From assembly GCA_019753285.1 (NCBI GenBank), contig JAIELD010000031.1, positions 1 through 64,000 of the forward strand: a stretch of DNA of 64,000 nt, in the 5' to 3' direction. The notes under the pieces are model-generated. The model was given only the letters and a program-made list of their open reading frames with translations, made no database searches and was not told where the DNA came from. Below, piece by piece: positions 30,447 through 41,102 of this stretch. The first letter of the stretch is position 1. Each line of letters starts with the position of its first letter. The position numbers were made by a program, and so were the translations under genes. The stretch comes from Beijerinckiaceae bacterium. Lineage in GTDB: Bacteria; Pseudomonadota; Alphaproteobacteria; Rhizobiales; Beijerinckiaceae.

Positions 30447-32531
30447 ATGGACACCAGCACTGCCGTCGTCGGCCACTCGGTCTGCCCGCATGATTGCCCG
30501 TCGGCCTGCGCGCTCGACGTCGAGATCGTGGCGGATGGCCGGATCGGCCGCGTCAAGGGGGCGGAAGCCCAGACCTACACCGCAGGCGTCATCTGCGCCA
30601 AGGTCGCGCGCTATGCCGAGCGCATCCACCATCCCGACCGCCTGCTCCATCCGCTGCGGCGCACCGGTCCCAAAGGATCGCGGTCTTTCGAGCGCGTCTC
30701 ATGGGACGTGGCGCTGGATGAAATCGCCCGGCGCCTTTTGCAGATCGAAAGCGAGCATGGCGCCGCGTCGATCTGGCCTTACAAATACGCCGGCACGATG
30801 GGCCTCGTGCAGCGGGACGGGCTTGACCGCCTAACGCATGTCAAAGGCTACTCGCGGCAATACGACACAATCTGCACCAACATGGCCTGGACCGGCTATG
30901 TCGCGGGGACGGGAAGGCTCGCCGGCCCCGATCCGCGGGAAATCGCCCGCGCGGATTGCGTCGTGATCTGGGGTACGAACGCGGTCGCGACGCAGGTCAA
31001 CGTGATGACCCACGCAATCCGTGCCCGAAAGGAACGCAAGGCGAAGATCGTCGTCGTCGACATCTACCAGAACGATACGATGAAGCAGGCGGACATGCCC
31101 CTGTTGATCCGGCCTGGAAGCGACGGGGCGCTGGCCTGCGCTGTGATGCACGTGCTGTTCCGGGACGGGCTTGCCGACCGCGATTACCTTGCCCGCTACT
31201 CGGATGACCCGCAGGGGCTGGAGGCGCATCTGCAAACGCGTTCGCCCGAATGGGCTGCCGGGATCACCGGCCTCCCTGTCGAGGAGATCGAGGCGTTTTC
31301 GCATCTCGTCGGCACGACGCGCAAAACCTATTTCAGACTCGGCTACGGCTTCACGCGCAGCCGCAACGGCGCGGTCAACATGCATGCGGCCCTCAGCATT
31401 CCCGTTGTCACCGGCGCGTTCCAATATGAAGGCGGCGGCGGCTTCCACAGCAACAGCGGAGCTTTCACCTGGAATCGATCGTTGATCGAGGGGCACGACG
31501 CCCGCGACACACGTGTCCGGGCGCTCGACCAGAGCCAGATCGGACGCATTCTCACCGGAGACGCGGCAGCGCTACAGGGCGGACCGGCGGTCAAGGCGCT
31601 GTTCATCCAGAACACCAACCCGATGTGCGTTGCGCCGGAGCAGTCCCTTGTGCGCCAAGGCTTTGCCCGCGATGATCTTTTCACGGTCGTGCATGAGCAG
31701 TTCATGACCGAGACCGCCGAGATGGCCGATATCGTACTGCCGGCGACCATGTTTCTCGAGCATGACGACATCTATTCAGGCGGCGGTCATCAGCATGCGA
31801 CCCTCGGCCCGAAACTTGTCGAGCCGCCGGGCGAGTGCCGCTGCAACCACGACGTCGTCGCGGCGATCGCAAAACGCGTCGGCGCGGCGCATCGCGGATT
31901 CGACATGACGCCGCGGGAGATCGTCGATTGGACGCTGCGCAATTCCGGCTACGGCACGTTCGAAGAGATGCAGACCGCGCGCTGGCGCGACATCCAGCCC
32001 GATTTCCGCACGGCCCATTATCTCGACGGGTTTGCCTGGCGGGACGGCAAGTTCCGTTTCAAGCCTCAATGGACGTCGGTTCCCATCGGCAACAACGGCG
32101 CGATGGGGCCGCACGAATCCATGCCCGTGTTCCCGGACCATTGGAACAGCATCGAGACTGCCGATCAGGAGCATCCATATCGTCTGGCGACCAGCCCGGC
32201 GCGCTCCTTCCTCAACTCCACTTTCAATCAGACACCGAGCTCCATGGCGCGGGAGATCGAGCCGACGGTCATGATGCACCCAGAGGACGCATCCGGGCTT
32301 GGCGTGAAGGCCGGCGAGATCGTGCGTTTGGGCAACAGGCGGGGTGATCTGCGCCTCAAGGTTCGGATTATGGATGGCTTGCGCAAAGGGGTCGTGATAG
32401 CCGAAGGCCTGTTCCCCAACGCCGCCCATCTCGACGGGCGCGGCATCAACACTCTTACCGGAGCGGATCAGGTCGCGCCGTTCGGCGGAGCCGCTTTTCA
32501 CGATAGCCGTGTCTGGATCAGACGCGCCTGA
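30447..32531 (+). CDS. Molybdopterin-dependent oxidoreductase with [4Fe-4S] motif
   Basis: VCPHDCPSACALDVEIVADGRIGRVKG...GVICAK; NTNPMCVAPEQ; MTETAEMADIVLPATMFLEHDD; C-terminal molydopterin dinucleotide-binding domain. Confidence 0.9.
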   Translation: MDTSTAVVGHSVCPHDCPSACALDVEIVADGRIGRVKGAEAQTYTAGVICAKVARYAERIHHPDRLLHPLRRTGPKGSRSFERVSWDVALDEIARRLLQIESEHGAASIWPYKYAGTMGLVQRDGLDRLTHVKGYSRQYDTICTNMAWTGYVAGTGRLAGPDPREIARADCVVIWGTNAVATQVNVMTHAIRARKERKAKIVVVDIYQNDTMKQADMPLLIRPGSDGALACAVMHVLFRDGLADRDYLARYSDDPQGLEAHLQTRSPEWAAGITGLPVEEIEAFSHLVGTTRKTYFRLGYGFTRSRNGAVNMHAALSIPVVTGAFQYEGGGGFHSNSGAFTWNRSLIEGHDARDTRVRALDQSQIGRILTGDAAALQGGPAVKALFIQNTNPMCVAPEQSLVRQGFARDDLFTVVHEQFMTETAEMADIVLPATMFLEHDDIYSGGGHQHATLGPKLVEPPGECRCNHDVVAAIAKRVGAAHRGFDMTPREIVDWTLRNSGYGTFEEMQTARWRDIQPDFRTAHYLDGFAWRDGKFRFKPQWTSVPIGNNGAMGPHESMPVFPDHWNSIETADQEHPYRLATSPARSFLNSTFNQTPSSMAREIEPTVMMHPEDASGLGVKAGEIVRLGNRRGDLRLKVRIMDGLRKGVVIAEGLFPNAAHLDGRGINTLTGADQVAPFGGAAFHDSRVWIRRA

Positions 32532-32547
32532 TATCAGGACTTTCTTG

Positions 32548-32895
32548 ATGAAAATCGTCACTTTCGCCATTGCGCTGTGCTGTCTCGTGCCGCTGACCGC
32601 GTGCCAGCAGGCGCAGCCGCCGCAACCGCCGGACCTCTCGCTTCGCGACGCATCCGATTCGCAGCTTCATTCGCGCATGCAGACGACCTGCATCGCGACG
32701 CAAGAGAAGCTCGCGTCGGTATCCTACGACAAGATCTGGCCCGGCTGTGAATGCTATGCGACGCGCACCATCAAGGCGCTGGATGCGGGCGAGAAGGCTG
32801 AGCTTCGCAGTACGAACGTCTTCAACGAGACGGCCCGCGTAAAAGCGCTTGCCTCGATCGACGCCTGCAAGCTGCGTCGGCCAGACATCAACTGA
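32548..32895 (+). CDS. Small putative lipoprotein
   Basis: MKIVTFAIALCCLVPLTACQQ lipobox; four later Cys residues. Confidence 0.6.
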   Translation: MKIVTFAIALCCLVPLTACQQAQPPQPPDLSLRDASDSQLHSRMQTTCIATQEKLASVSYDKIWPGCECYATRTIKALDAGEKAELRSTNVFNETARVKALASIDACKLRRPDIN

Positions 32896-33517
32896 CGCCG
32901 GGCCGGGCCGGCAGCGTCACCACCCTGTTGCCGCGAATGGAAAGCCTGTCGGCTGCAAGCAGTGCGAGAGCTTCGGGATAGATACGGTGCTCTTCGGCGA
33001 GCACGCGTGCGGCCAGCGTCGCCTCGCTGTCATCGTCGTGCACCCGCACCGCCGCCTGTGCGATGATCGGGCCCGCATCGAGCTCCGGCACGACAAAGTG
33101 AACTGTGCAGCCATGGATCTTGACGCCGTCGGCCAGCGCACGCGCATGCGTGTCGAGCCCGCGATAGCTCGGGAGCAGCGATGGATGGATGTTGACCATC
33201 CTGTCCTGCCACTGGCGGATGAACCACGGCGAGAGTATGCGCATGAAACCGGCGAGACAGACGAATTCGATCCGGTGGATTTCGAGCAGCCGCTCCATGG
33301 ACCGTTCGAACTCTTCGCGTCCGGCGAACATCTTGTGGTCCACGAACGCTGTCGCGATGCCGGCGGATTTCGCCGTCGCAAGGCCGCCGACCTCGGCCTT
33401 GTTGGACAGGACAAGCGCGATTTCTGCGGGATAAGATGGGTCGCGAGCCGCCTCGATGAGAGCGCCCATGTTCGAGCCCCGGCCCGAGATCAGAACCGCG
33501 ACGCGGCGGCGGTTCAC
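32888..33517 (-). CDS. purN: Phosphoribosylglycinamide formyltransferase
   Basis: GTG start; [59 protein letters not shown]. Confidence 0.96.
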   Translation of the reverse strand: MNRRRVAVLISGRGSNMGALIEAARDPSYPAEIALVLSNKAEVGGLATAKSAGIATAFVDHKMFAGREEFERSMERLLEIHRIEFVCLAGFMRILSPWFIRQWQDRMVNIHPSLLPSYRGLDTHARALADGVKIHGCTVHFVVPELDAGPIIAQAAVRVHDDDSEATLAARVLAEEHRIYPEALALLAADRLSIRGNRVVTLPARPGVS

Positions 33518-34593
33518 AGCGGCAGGCGTCCGTCGTAGCGCACCCTGTCGCCGTCGACATGCTGCGTGATCACGCCGAAGCGCGACACTGTCTCGCCCAG
33601 CGTGGTGAAGGCGTTCGCGATGGCGTCGGCGTGCTCCGCCGCGACGACGACAGCCATGCCGATCCCGCAATTGAAGGTACGCAGCATTTCAGTGTCTGCG
33701 ACCCCGCCCGCCTTTGACAACCAGGAAAACACAGGCTGCGCCTTGATGCTTGAAAGATCGAGCCTTGCGCCAAAGCCATCCGGCAGCACCCGCGGAATAT
33801 TATCGGGAAAACCGCCGCCCGTGATGTGCGCCAGCGCCTTGATGCCAGCGCCGCTCTCGCCCTTCAGGACCGCCAGTATCTCTTTCACGTAGATACGCGT
33901 CGGCGTGAGCAGTGCTTCGCCCAGCGATTGCTCCGGCGCGAATGGCGCAGGCGCCTCCCATTTCACGCGAGCCATGTCGACGATGTAGCGCACGAGCGAA
34001 AAGCCGTTCGAGTGCACGCCGGAAGAGGCAAGCCCCAATATGACGTCACCCTCCCGGATGGTGTCGAGACGCGGCAGCAGTGTTCCACGCTCGGCAGCCC
34101 CGACCGCAAAGCCGGCGAGGTCGTAGTCGCCGCGTGCATAGAGCCCCGGCATCTCGGCCGTCTCTCCGCCGATGAGGGCGCAGCCGGCGATGCGGCAGCC
34201 TTCGGCGATGCCGCGCACGATTTCCACGCCGATATCCGCAGCGAGCTTGCCGGTCGCGAAATAGTCGAGAAAGAACAGCGGCTCCGCGCCCTGAACGACG
34301 ATGTCGTTGACGCACATCGCGACGAGATCGATGCCGATCGTGTGATGCTGATTGGTGTCGACGGCGATCTTCACCTTGGTGCCGACGCCGTCATTCGCCG
34401 CGACGAGGATCGGATCCTTGAAGCCTGCCGCTTTCAGGTCGAACAGTCCGCCGAAGCCGCCGATTTCCGCATCGGCGCCGGGCCTGCGCGTCGCACGCAC
34501 CAGCGGCTTGATCTCGTCGACCATCGCATTGCCGGCATCGATGCTGACGCCGGCGTCGGCATAGGTCAGGCTATTGATCAGATCGCTTTTCAT
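33514..34593 (-). CDS. purM: Phosphoribosylformylglycinamidine cyclo-ligase
   Basis: [60 protein letters not shown]. Confidence 0.97.
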   Translation of the reverse strand: MKSDLINSLTYADAGVSIDAGNAMVDEIKPLVRATRRPGADAEIGGFGGLFDLKAAGFKDPILVAANDGVGTKVKIAVDTNQHHTIGIDLVAMCVNDIVVQGAEPLFFLDYFATGKLAADIGVEIVRGIAEGCRIAGCALIGGETAEMPGLYARGDYDLAGFAVGAAERGTLLPRLDTIREGDVILGLASSGVHSNGFSLVRYIVDMARVKWEAPAPFAPEQSLGEALLTPTRIYVKEILAVLKGESGAGIKALAHITGGGFPDNIPRVLPDGFGARLDLSSIKAQPVFSWLSKAGGVADTEMLRTFNCGIGMAVVVAAEHADAIANAFTTLGETVSRFGVITQHVDGDRVRYDGRLPL

Positions 34594-34739
34594 CCAGTGT
34601 CTCCGTGCCGCTCGTTACACGGGAAGAGCGGCGGACCGCAAGGGGCTGGTTCCACTTCGCACGGTGAGGTAGGCTGTGCACTGGCGACCGCGAGCGGACG
34701 TGTTTTTAAAGAATTGGTTGCGAAAATTTCACATCTGCT

Positions 34740-35279
34740 TTGTTTTCAATGAATATTCCCAATATCCTGACGCTTCTGCGCTTGTGCCTCGTTCCGCTGG
34801 TGATCGACATGATCATCTCGAACGAATGGGTGCTCGCCTTCGCACTCTTCGTGCTGGCCGGCGTGACGGACGGCGTAGACGGCTTCATCGCGCGCCATTT
34901 CAACCTTCGCACCGAGTTGGGCGCCTATCTCGACCCCGTCGCGGACAAGGCACTGCTCGTCTCGATCTATGTGACGCTCGCCGTCGCGCAGATCATTCCC
35001 GCTTGGCTTGCAATCCTCGTCGTGGCGCGCGACATAATGATCGTCGGCGCGATCATCATTGCCTGGCTTCTGGACAATCCGATGCCCATTGCTCCGTTGC
35101 GGGTGAGCAAGGCCAACACCTTTGCGCAAATCGCGTTTGCGGCGCTCGTGCTCGGCATGCTCGCATTTGGCATGGTCCACCCGGATGTCAGGAACGCCAT
35201 GATGGTCGGCGTCGCCGCCTTGACGCTGATTTCCATGGGTGCCTATCTCGGGCTATGGCTGAGACATATGACCAAATGA
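34740..35279 (+). CDS. CDP-alcohol phosphatidyltransferase family protein
   Basis: MNIPNILTLLRLCLVPLVIDM; DGVDGFIARHFNLRTELGAYLDPVADKAL (DGx2ARx8Gx3Dx3D motif). Confidence 0.92.
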   Translation: MFSMNIPNILTLLRLCLVPLVIDMIISNEWVLAFALFVLAGVTDGVDGFIARHFNLRTELGAYLDPVADKALLVSIYVTLAVAQIIPAWLAILVVARDIMIVGAIIIAWLLDNPMPIAPLRVSKANTFAQIAFAALVLGMLAFGMVHPDVRNAMMVGVAALTLISMGAYLGLWLRHMTK

Positions 35280-36424
35280 AGCGCAATGCCGCGATCGACA
35301 TTCCGGTCACGCCTCCGGCCGTGAAGGCGCGCTCGGAAACGGGCCAGACCATTTTCTGGCTGGTGCTCGTCAGCGGCCTTGCCGCGCTGCTGTTCCTCTT
35401 CAAATCGGTCGCGTTGCCGTTCATCGCCGGGCTCTTTCTCGCCTATCTGCTCGATCCGCTGGCGACGCGGCTGCAACGTCTCGGCATCGGCAGGCTGGGG
35501 GCATCGCTGTTCATCCTCACCGTGTTCATCGTCGTCGTCTCGTCGGCGCTGGTGTTCGCACTGCCGCAATTGGCCTCGCAGATGACGAGCCTGCTGGAGA
35601 AGTTGCCGGGCTACGCGTCGAGGCTGCAGACGCTTGCGATCGAGCAGGGCGGCCCGCTTCTTGAGAAATACGGCGGCCAGTCGGCCTTGCTCGATTTTGA
35701 AAAGTCGCTCGGCAATCTCGTCGGCCAGCTCGTCAATTATGTCGGCTCGTTCATCGCCTCGCTCTGGTCGGGCGGTCAGGCGATCATCGGTGCGTTTTCG
35801 ATCCTCATCGTGACGCCGGTCGTCACCTTCTATCTCCTGGTCGACTGGCCTGATCTGATCCATGCGGTCGATGGCTGGGTGCCGATCAAAAACCGCAACA
35901 CGGTTCGCGCGATCGCCGGCGACATCAACCGCGCGATTGCCGGATTCTTGTGGGGGCAGGGCGTCGTCTGCCTGTTCCTCGCCACTTTCTACGGCATCGG
36001 CCTGTCGCTTGCGCAGCTCAATTTCGGCCTGCTCATCGGTCTGATGACCGGTCTTTTGAGCTTCATTCCCTATGTCGGCACCTTGACCGGGCTCGTGCTC
36101 GCCATGGCGGTCGCGATCGCTCAGTTCTGGCCGGATAGCACCTCCATCGTGCTGGTGCTCGGCATCTTTCTCGCGGGACAGTTTCTTGAGGGCTACATCC
36201 TCTCGCCGAAGCTCGTGGGTGAGTCGGTGGGGCTTCATCCGGTCTGGCTCATGTTCGCGCTTTTTGCGTTCGGGTCGCTCTTCGGCTTCGTGGGCCTCCT
36301 GTTCGCCGTGCCGCTCGCAGCGGCGGCAGGGGTGCTGGCCCGCTTCGCCCTCTCGCAGTATCTGGCGAGCTCGCTCTATCGCGGCGTCGCCATCGACGAG
36401 GTGGGTGCGGGGCGGGATGGCTGA
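35255..36424 (+). CDS. AI-2E family transporter / PerM-like permease
   Basis: Eight hydrophobic segments; LLSFIPYVGTLTGLV; EGYILSPKLVGESVGLHPVWLMFAL. Confidence 0.9.
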   Translation: MAETYDQMKRNAAIDIPVTPPAVKARSETGQTIFWLVLVSGLAALLFLFKSVALPFIAGLFLAYLLDPLATRLQRLGIGRLGASLFILTVFIVVVSSALVFALPQLASQMTSLLEKLPGYASRLQTLAIEQGGPLLEKYGGQSALLDFEKSLGNLVGQLVNYVGSFIASLWSGGQAIIGAFSILIVTPVVTFYLLVDWPDLIHAVDGWVPIKNRNTVRAIAGDINRAIAGFLWGQGVVCLFLATFYGIGLSLAQLNFGLLIGLMTGLLSFIPYVGTLTGLVLAMAVAIAQFWPDSTSIVLVLGIFLAGQFLEGYILSPKLVGESVGLHPVWLMFALFAFGSLFGFVGLLFAVPLAAAAGVLARFALSQYLASSLYRGVAIDEVGAGRDG

Positions 36425-37106
36425 GCAGTTGACCCTCCGGTTCGCCTTCCAGCCGGGGCTCGGCGAGCAGGACTACCTGGTCGGGCCATTCAATGCGGCG
36501 GCGTATGACATGATCGCCCTCTGGCCCGACTGGCCTGACAGCGTCGTCATCCTCTGCGGTCCCGAAGGGAGCGGCAAAACTCATCTCGCCCATATCTGGG
36601 CGAAGAAAAGCGGCGCGGAGTTCGCAAGCCTCGAAGCGCTCGCGAGCGCCGATCTCCCTGCGATGGCATCGCGGCCCGCCTTGGTGATCGAGCATGGCGG
36701 CGGAGCCTTCGCCGAGCCGGCGCTGTTTCACCTTCTCAATCTTGCCCGCGAAAACCGCGTCGATTTGCTGCTGACGGCCCGCACCAAGCCGGACGGCTGG
36801 TCGGTCGAAACGCCGGATCTGCTCTCGCGTCTGCGCCTCGCGCCGCTCGTCGAAATCGGTTTTCCGGACGACGCTTCGTTTCGTGCGCTTCTTGCCAAGC
36901 TGCTGCACGACCGGCAGTTGCAGGTCGATCCCAGCGTCATCGAATATCTGACGATACGTTGCGAACGCTCATTCGCCGCGGCGACGGCGGTCGTCGAGCT
37001 GCTCGACGTCGAAAGTCTTTCGAAGGCCCGGCCCATCACGCGGGCAATCGCGGCTCATGTGCTCGCGCGCATGGAGCCCTTGCAGAACAGCCTTGATTTC
37101 AGCTGA
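36417..37106 (+). CDS. hdaA: DnaA regulatory inactivator-like protein HdaA
   Basis: N-terminal clamp-binding-like QLTLRF; GPEGSGKTHLAHIW; DLLSRLRLAPL; RSFAAATAVVELLDVESLSKARPITRAIA. Confidence 0.85.
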   Translation: MAEQLTLRFAFQPGLGEQDYLVGPFNAAAYDMIALWPDWPDSVVILCGPEGSGKTHLAHIWAKKSGAEFASLEALASADLPAMASRPALVIEHGGGAFAEPALFHLLNLARENRVDLLLTARTKPDGWSVETPDLLSRLRLAPLVEIGFPDDASFRALLAKLLHDRQLQVDPSVIEYLTIRCERSFAAATAVVELLDVESLSKARPITRAIAAHVLARMEPLQNSLDFS

Positions 37107-37152
37107 ATGTCATAGAAGCGTCGCAGGCTGTCGCCATCGCTTCTAGAAAGCG

Positions 37153-39393
37153 ATGGAGGCGATGACCGTGCTGCAGGAGCCGAAGATGGAAGCGCAACTC
37201 AAACTGAGACAGGATGCCGAAACCGTGGCCGTGCCTCCGATCGACGCGCCAGCAGACGTAATGGCGATGATGAAAAGCCCCGACCGTTTCATGAACCGAG
37301 AGCTTTCCTGGCTCGAATTCAACCGGCGCGTGATGGAGGAGGCGCTCAACAAGAGCCACCCGCTGCTTGAGCAGCTGCGCTTCCTGTCGATCTCGGCGAG
37401 CAACCTCGACGAATTTTTCATGGTGCGCGTATCCGGCCTGATGGAGCAATATCGCGCGGGCGTGACGACGCTTTCGGATGACGGCTACACGCCGGCAGAA
37501 CAATTGCAGCGCATCGCCGAGCGGGTTACGGCGCTGACCGCCGATCAGCAGGCGCGCTGGCGTGAACTGCGCGAGCAGATCGCAGAGGAAAACATCAACC
37601 TGATCGATGCGGCATCGCTCAACGCCGATGAGCGGGCCTTCCTCGACGATTATTTCCTCAACTCGATCTTCCCGATCCTGACGCCCCTGGCAATCGATCC
37701 GGCGCATCCATTTCCGTTCATCCCGAATCTCGGCTTCTCGGTCGCCCTGTCCCTGTCGCGCGTCACCGATGGCCACTCGCTGCGCGGCCTCATCCGCGTG
37801 CCGCAAAAGGTCGAGCGCTTCATCCGCCTTCCTGATCGCCAGCCGGGCAGCATCGGCTTCATCATGCTGGAGCACGCCATCACGCTCTACACGCCAAAGC
37901 TCTATCCGGGATACGAGGTGCTTGGCCAAGGCACGTTCCGCGTGATCCGTGACACCGACATCGAAATCGAGGAGGAGGCCGAGGATCTCGTGCGCGTCTT
38001 CGAGAGCATGTTGAAGCGGCGCCGCCTCGGCATCGTGATCCGGCTCGAATTCGACGCCAACACGCCAGAGGCGCTACGCAATTTCGTGATCGGCGAACTG
38101 AAAGTCCGGCCGGAGGAGGTCTTCCTCGTCGACGGCATGGTAGCGCTGAACGAGGTCTCACAACTCATCTCGATCGATCGGCCCGACCTCAAATTCTCAT
38201 CCTACAACCCGCGCTTTCCCGAGCGCATCCGCGAGCAGGGCGGCGACTGTTTCGCGGCGATCAAGCAGAAGGACCTCGTCGTCCACCACCCGTATGAATC
38301 GTTCGATGCCGTCGTGCAGTTCCTGTTCCAGGCCGCGCGCGACCCGGACGTGATCGCGATCAAGCAGACGCTCTATCGCACCTCATCCAACAGCCCGATC
38401 GTGAAAGCACTGACCGAGGCGGCGGAAGCCGGCAAATCGGTGACCGCGCTCGTCGAGTTGAAGGCGCGCTTCGATGAGGAAGCCAACATACGCTGGGCGA
38501 AGGACCTTGAGCGCGCCGGCGTTCAGGTCGTTTACGGCTTCGTGGAATTGAAGACGCATGGCAAGCTGTCCCTTGTCGTGCGGCGCGAGAACGGCAAGGT
38601 GATGACGTACTGCCATCTCGGCACCGGCAACTACCACCCCATCACTGCGAAGATCTACACCGACCTGTCGTTTTTCACCGCTGACCCGGTGATTGGACGC
38701 GACGTGGCGCGCATCTTCAATTTCATCACGGGTTACGCGGTGCCGAACGCGCTCGAGCAGCTCGCCGTTTCGCCAGTCACGCTCAAGCCCCGTCTCCTCG
38801 GCCATATCGAGGCTGAGATCGAGCATGTGAAGGCCGGTCGGCCGGGCGCAATCTGGGGTAAGTGCAATGCGCTGGTCGATCCGGAGATCATCGACGCGCT
38901 CTACCGCGCAAGCCAGGCCGGGGTCCAGGTCGATTTCGTGGTGCGCGGCATCTGTTGCCTCAAGCCCGGCATTCCAGGCTTGTCGGAAAACATCCGCGTC
39001 AAATCGATCGTCGGCCGCTTCCTGGAGCATTCCCGCATCTATTGCTTCGGCAATGGCAACGGCCTGCCTGACAAGAAGGCGAGCGTCTATATCTCGAGCG
39101 CCGACCTGATGCCGCGCAACCTCGACCGCCGCGTCGAGGTGCTGACACCGATCCTCAACCCCACGGTTCACCAGCAGGTGCTGAACCAGATCATGCTCGC
39201 CAACCTGATTGACAATGAACAAAGCTGGCGCGTATTGCCCGATGGGACATCAACCCGTATCGTGCCGGCCGAAGGCGAAGAGAGCTTCAACGCCCATCGG
39301 TACTTCATGACCAATCCGAGCCTGTCCGGACGTGGAAAATCGCTTAAAGACTCTAGTCCGCGCAGTCTCACCAGGCGCAAATCGGGCGGTTGA
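37153..39393 (+). CDS. ppk: Polyphosphate kinase 1
   Basis: [81 protein letters not shown]. Confidence 0.97.
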   Translation: MEAMTVLQEPKMEAQLKLRQDAETVAVPPIDAPADVMAMMKSPDRFMNRELSWLEFNRRVMEEALNKSHPLLEQLRFLSISASNLDEFFMVRVSGLMEQYRAGVTTLSDDGYTPAEQLQRIAERVTALTADQQARWRELREQIAEENINLIDAASLNADERAFLDDYFLNSIFPILTPLAIDPAHPFPFIPNLGFSVALSLSRVTDGHSLRGLIRVPQKVERFIRLPDRQPGSIGFIMLEHAITLYTPKLYPGYEVLGQGTFRVIRDTDIEIEEEAEDLVRVFESMLKRRRLGIVIRLEFDANTPEALRNFVIGELKVRPEEVFLVDGMVALNEVSQLISIDRPDLKFSSYNPRFPERIREQGGDCFAAIKQKDLVVHHPYESFDAVVQFLFQAARDPDVIAIKQTLYRTSSNSPIVKALTEAAEAGKSVTALVELKARFDEEANIRWAKDLERAGVQVVYGFVELKTHGKLSLVVRRENGKVMTYCHLGTGNYHPITAKIYTDLSFFTADPVIGRDVARIFNFITGYAVPNALEQLAVSPVTLKPRLLGHIEAEIEHVKAGRPGAIWGKCNALVDPEIIDALYRASQAGVQVDFVVRGICCLKPGIPGLSENIRVKSIVGRFLEHSRIYCFGNGNGLPDKKASVYISSADLMPRNLDRRVEVLTPILNPTVHQQVLNQIMLANLIDNEQSWRVLPDGTSTRIVPAEGEESFNAHRYFMTNPSLSGRGKSLKDSSPRSLTRRKSGG

Positions 39394-40939
39394 CGTCGTT
39401 TTGCAGGGTGATGGCAAGACGGACGACCAGCCCGTCCGCCGCTCTGGCGGCCTTACGGCGGGCCGCCCCATCGCCGTCATCGACATTGGCTCCAACTCGG
39501 TTCGCCTCGTCGTTTATGAGGGCCTCGCGCGGACGCCGACGCCGATCTTCAACGAAAAGGTGCTGGCAGGCCTTGGGCGCAACATCGTTTCTAATGGGCA
39601 TCTTCCCCTCAACGGCGTGAAGGAGGCGCTTTCGGCCCTCCGTCGCTTTCGCGTCCTTTGCGAGACCATGAAGGTCGGCACGCTGAAGGTTCTGGCGACC
39701 GCAGCGGCCCGGGATGCGACCAACGGGCAGGAATTCCTGCATCAGGCCGAGGCAATTCTGGGAACCGGGCCAATCGAGCTCATTTCCGGCGCGCGCGAGG
39801 CGCAGCTATCGGCCTACGGCGTCGTCTCGGGCCTCAACGCGGTGGACGGCATCGTCGGCGACATGGGCGGCGGTAGCCTCGAACTCGTCGAGGTGCGGCA
39901 ATCGCAGCCAGGCGAAAGCGTCAGTCTGCGCCTTGGCGGCCTCGCCTTGCAGGACACGTCGGGCAATTCGCTGAAAAAGGCGCGCCCGATCGTCAAGGCC
40001 GCCTTCGAGGGCGCGACCCTTCTCGGCAAGGGGCATGGCCGCAGCTTCTATGCGGTCGGCGGGACCTGGCGCGCGCTCGCCAAGCTTCATATGCATCAGA
40101 CGAGCTATCCGCTCAACGTGATGCACGGCTATACCGTGCCCGCCCGCGAGATGCTGGATTTCTGCCGCATGATCCAGCGCGTGTCGACCGATACGATCAG
40201 CGGCATCGCTTCGGTTGCCTCGGCCCGCCGCCCGCTGCTCGTTTACGGCGCGCTGCTGCTCGAAAACATCGTCCTGCGCTCCAAGGTGAAGCAGGTCGTC
40301 CTTTCCGCATACGGCGTGCGCGAGGGCCTGATCTACGAGATGCTCGACGACGGCGTGAAGGCATCCGACCCGCTGATCAGCGCGGCGAGCGAGCTGAACC
40401 AGCTCTTCTCTCGCAGCCCCCGGCACGGTTTCGAGCTCGCCGAATGGTGTGATCGTATTTTTGAATCATCGCATCTCGAGGAGAAGTCCGACGAGCGCCG
40501 CCTGCGCCTTGCAGCCTGCCTGATGTCCGATCTCTCCTGGCGGGCCCATCCAGATTACAGGGCCGACCAAAGCCTCAGCATGATCGCGCATGCGTCTCTT
40601 GCGGGGGTCGATCACCCGGGGCGCACCTTTCTGGCGCTTTGCGCCTATTACCGCCACATCGGCTCGCACGACATCGAATCTGGGCCGCATCTGCGCGAAC
40701 TCGCCGGAAGCCATCTTCTCGAACATGCCCGCATCCTCGGCGCTGCGATGCGCGTCGCCTACATCTTGTCCGCGGCGATGCCTGGCGTGCTCGGCAGGCT
40801 CCCGATCGTCTGTGAGGGCAAGAAGCTCGTGCTTAAGGTTCCGTTGAGCTTCGAGAATCTCGCGAATGACCGCGTCTTCAACCGTATGAAACAACTGGCG
40901 AAACTGCTTGGCCGCGAGCCGCAAGTCTCGATCCAGTAA
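39332..40939 (+). CDS. ppx: Exopolyphosphatase (Ppx/GppA family)
   Basis: GTG start overlapping ppk; [46 protein letters not shown]. Confidence 0.93.
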   Translation: MENRLKTLVRAVSPGANRAVDVVLQGDGKTDDQPVRRSGGLTAGRPIAVIDIGSNSVRLVVYEGLARTPTPIFNEKVLAGLGRNIVSNGHLPLNGVKEALSALRRFRVLCETMKVGTLKVLATAAARDATNGQEFLHQAEAILGTGPIELISGAREAQLSAYGVVSGLNAVDGIVGDMGGGSLELVEVRQSQPGESVSLRLGGLALQDTSGNSLKKARPIVKAAFEGATLLGKGHGRSFYAVGGTWRALAKLHMHQTSYPLNVMHGYTVPAREMLDFCRMIQRVSTDTISGIASVASARRPLLVYGALLLENIVLRSKVKQVVLSAYGVREGLIYEMLDDGVKASDPLISAASELNQLFSRSPRHGFELAEWCDRIFESSHLEEKSDERRLRLAACLMSDLSWRAHPDYRADQSLSMIAHASLAGVDHPGRTFLALCAYYRHIGSHDIESGPHLRELAGSHLLEHARILGAAMRVAYILSAAMPGVLGRLPIVCEGKKLVLKVPLSFENLANDRVFNRMKQLAKLLGREPQVSIQ

Positions 40940-41102
40940 CACTCCAGTAACACTCCAGCCTTGGCCACCTATGGTCGCCGGGGGCTGTGTTTGCCGAAAT
41001 TTAAGGACTATCGGGCAAGACTCGCCATTGCCGAGGCTCGTTTGTCGCGCCCATGCCGGGTTTGATTCGTTGGCCGAGGCCTCTGCGGGGGCAGCAAGGT
41101 CG

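Noticed and set aside
34676-35254. N-terminal extension of the AI-2E transporter ORF
   Set aside because: It is an alternative frame through the CDP-alcohol phosphatidyltransferase gene; the real start is the ATG at 35255.
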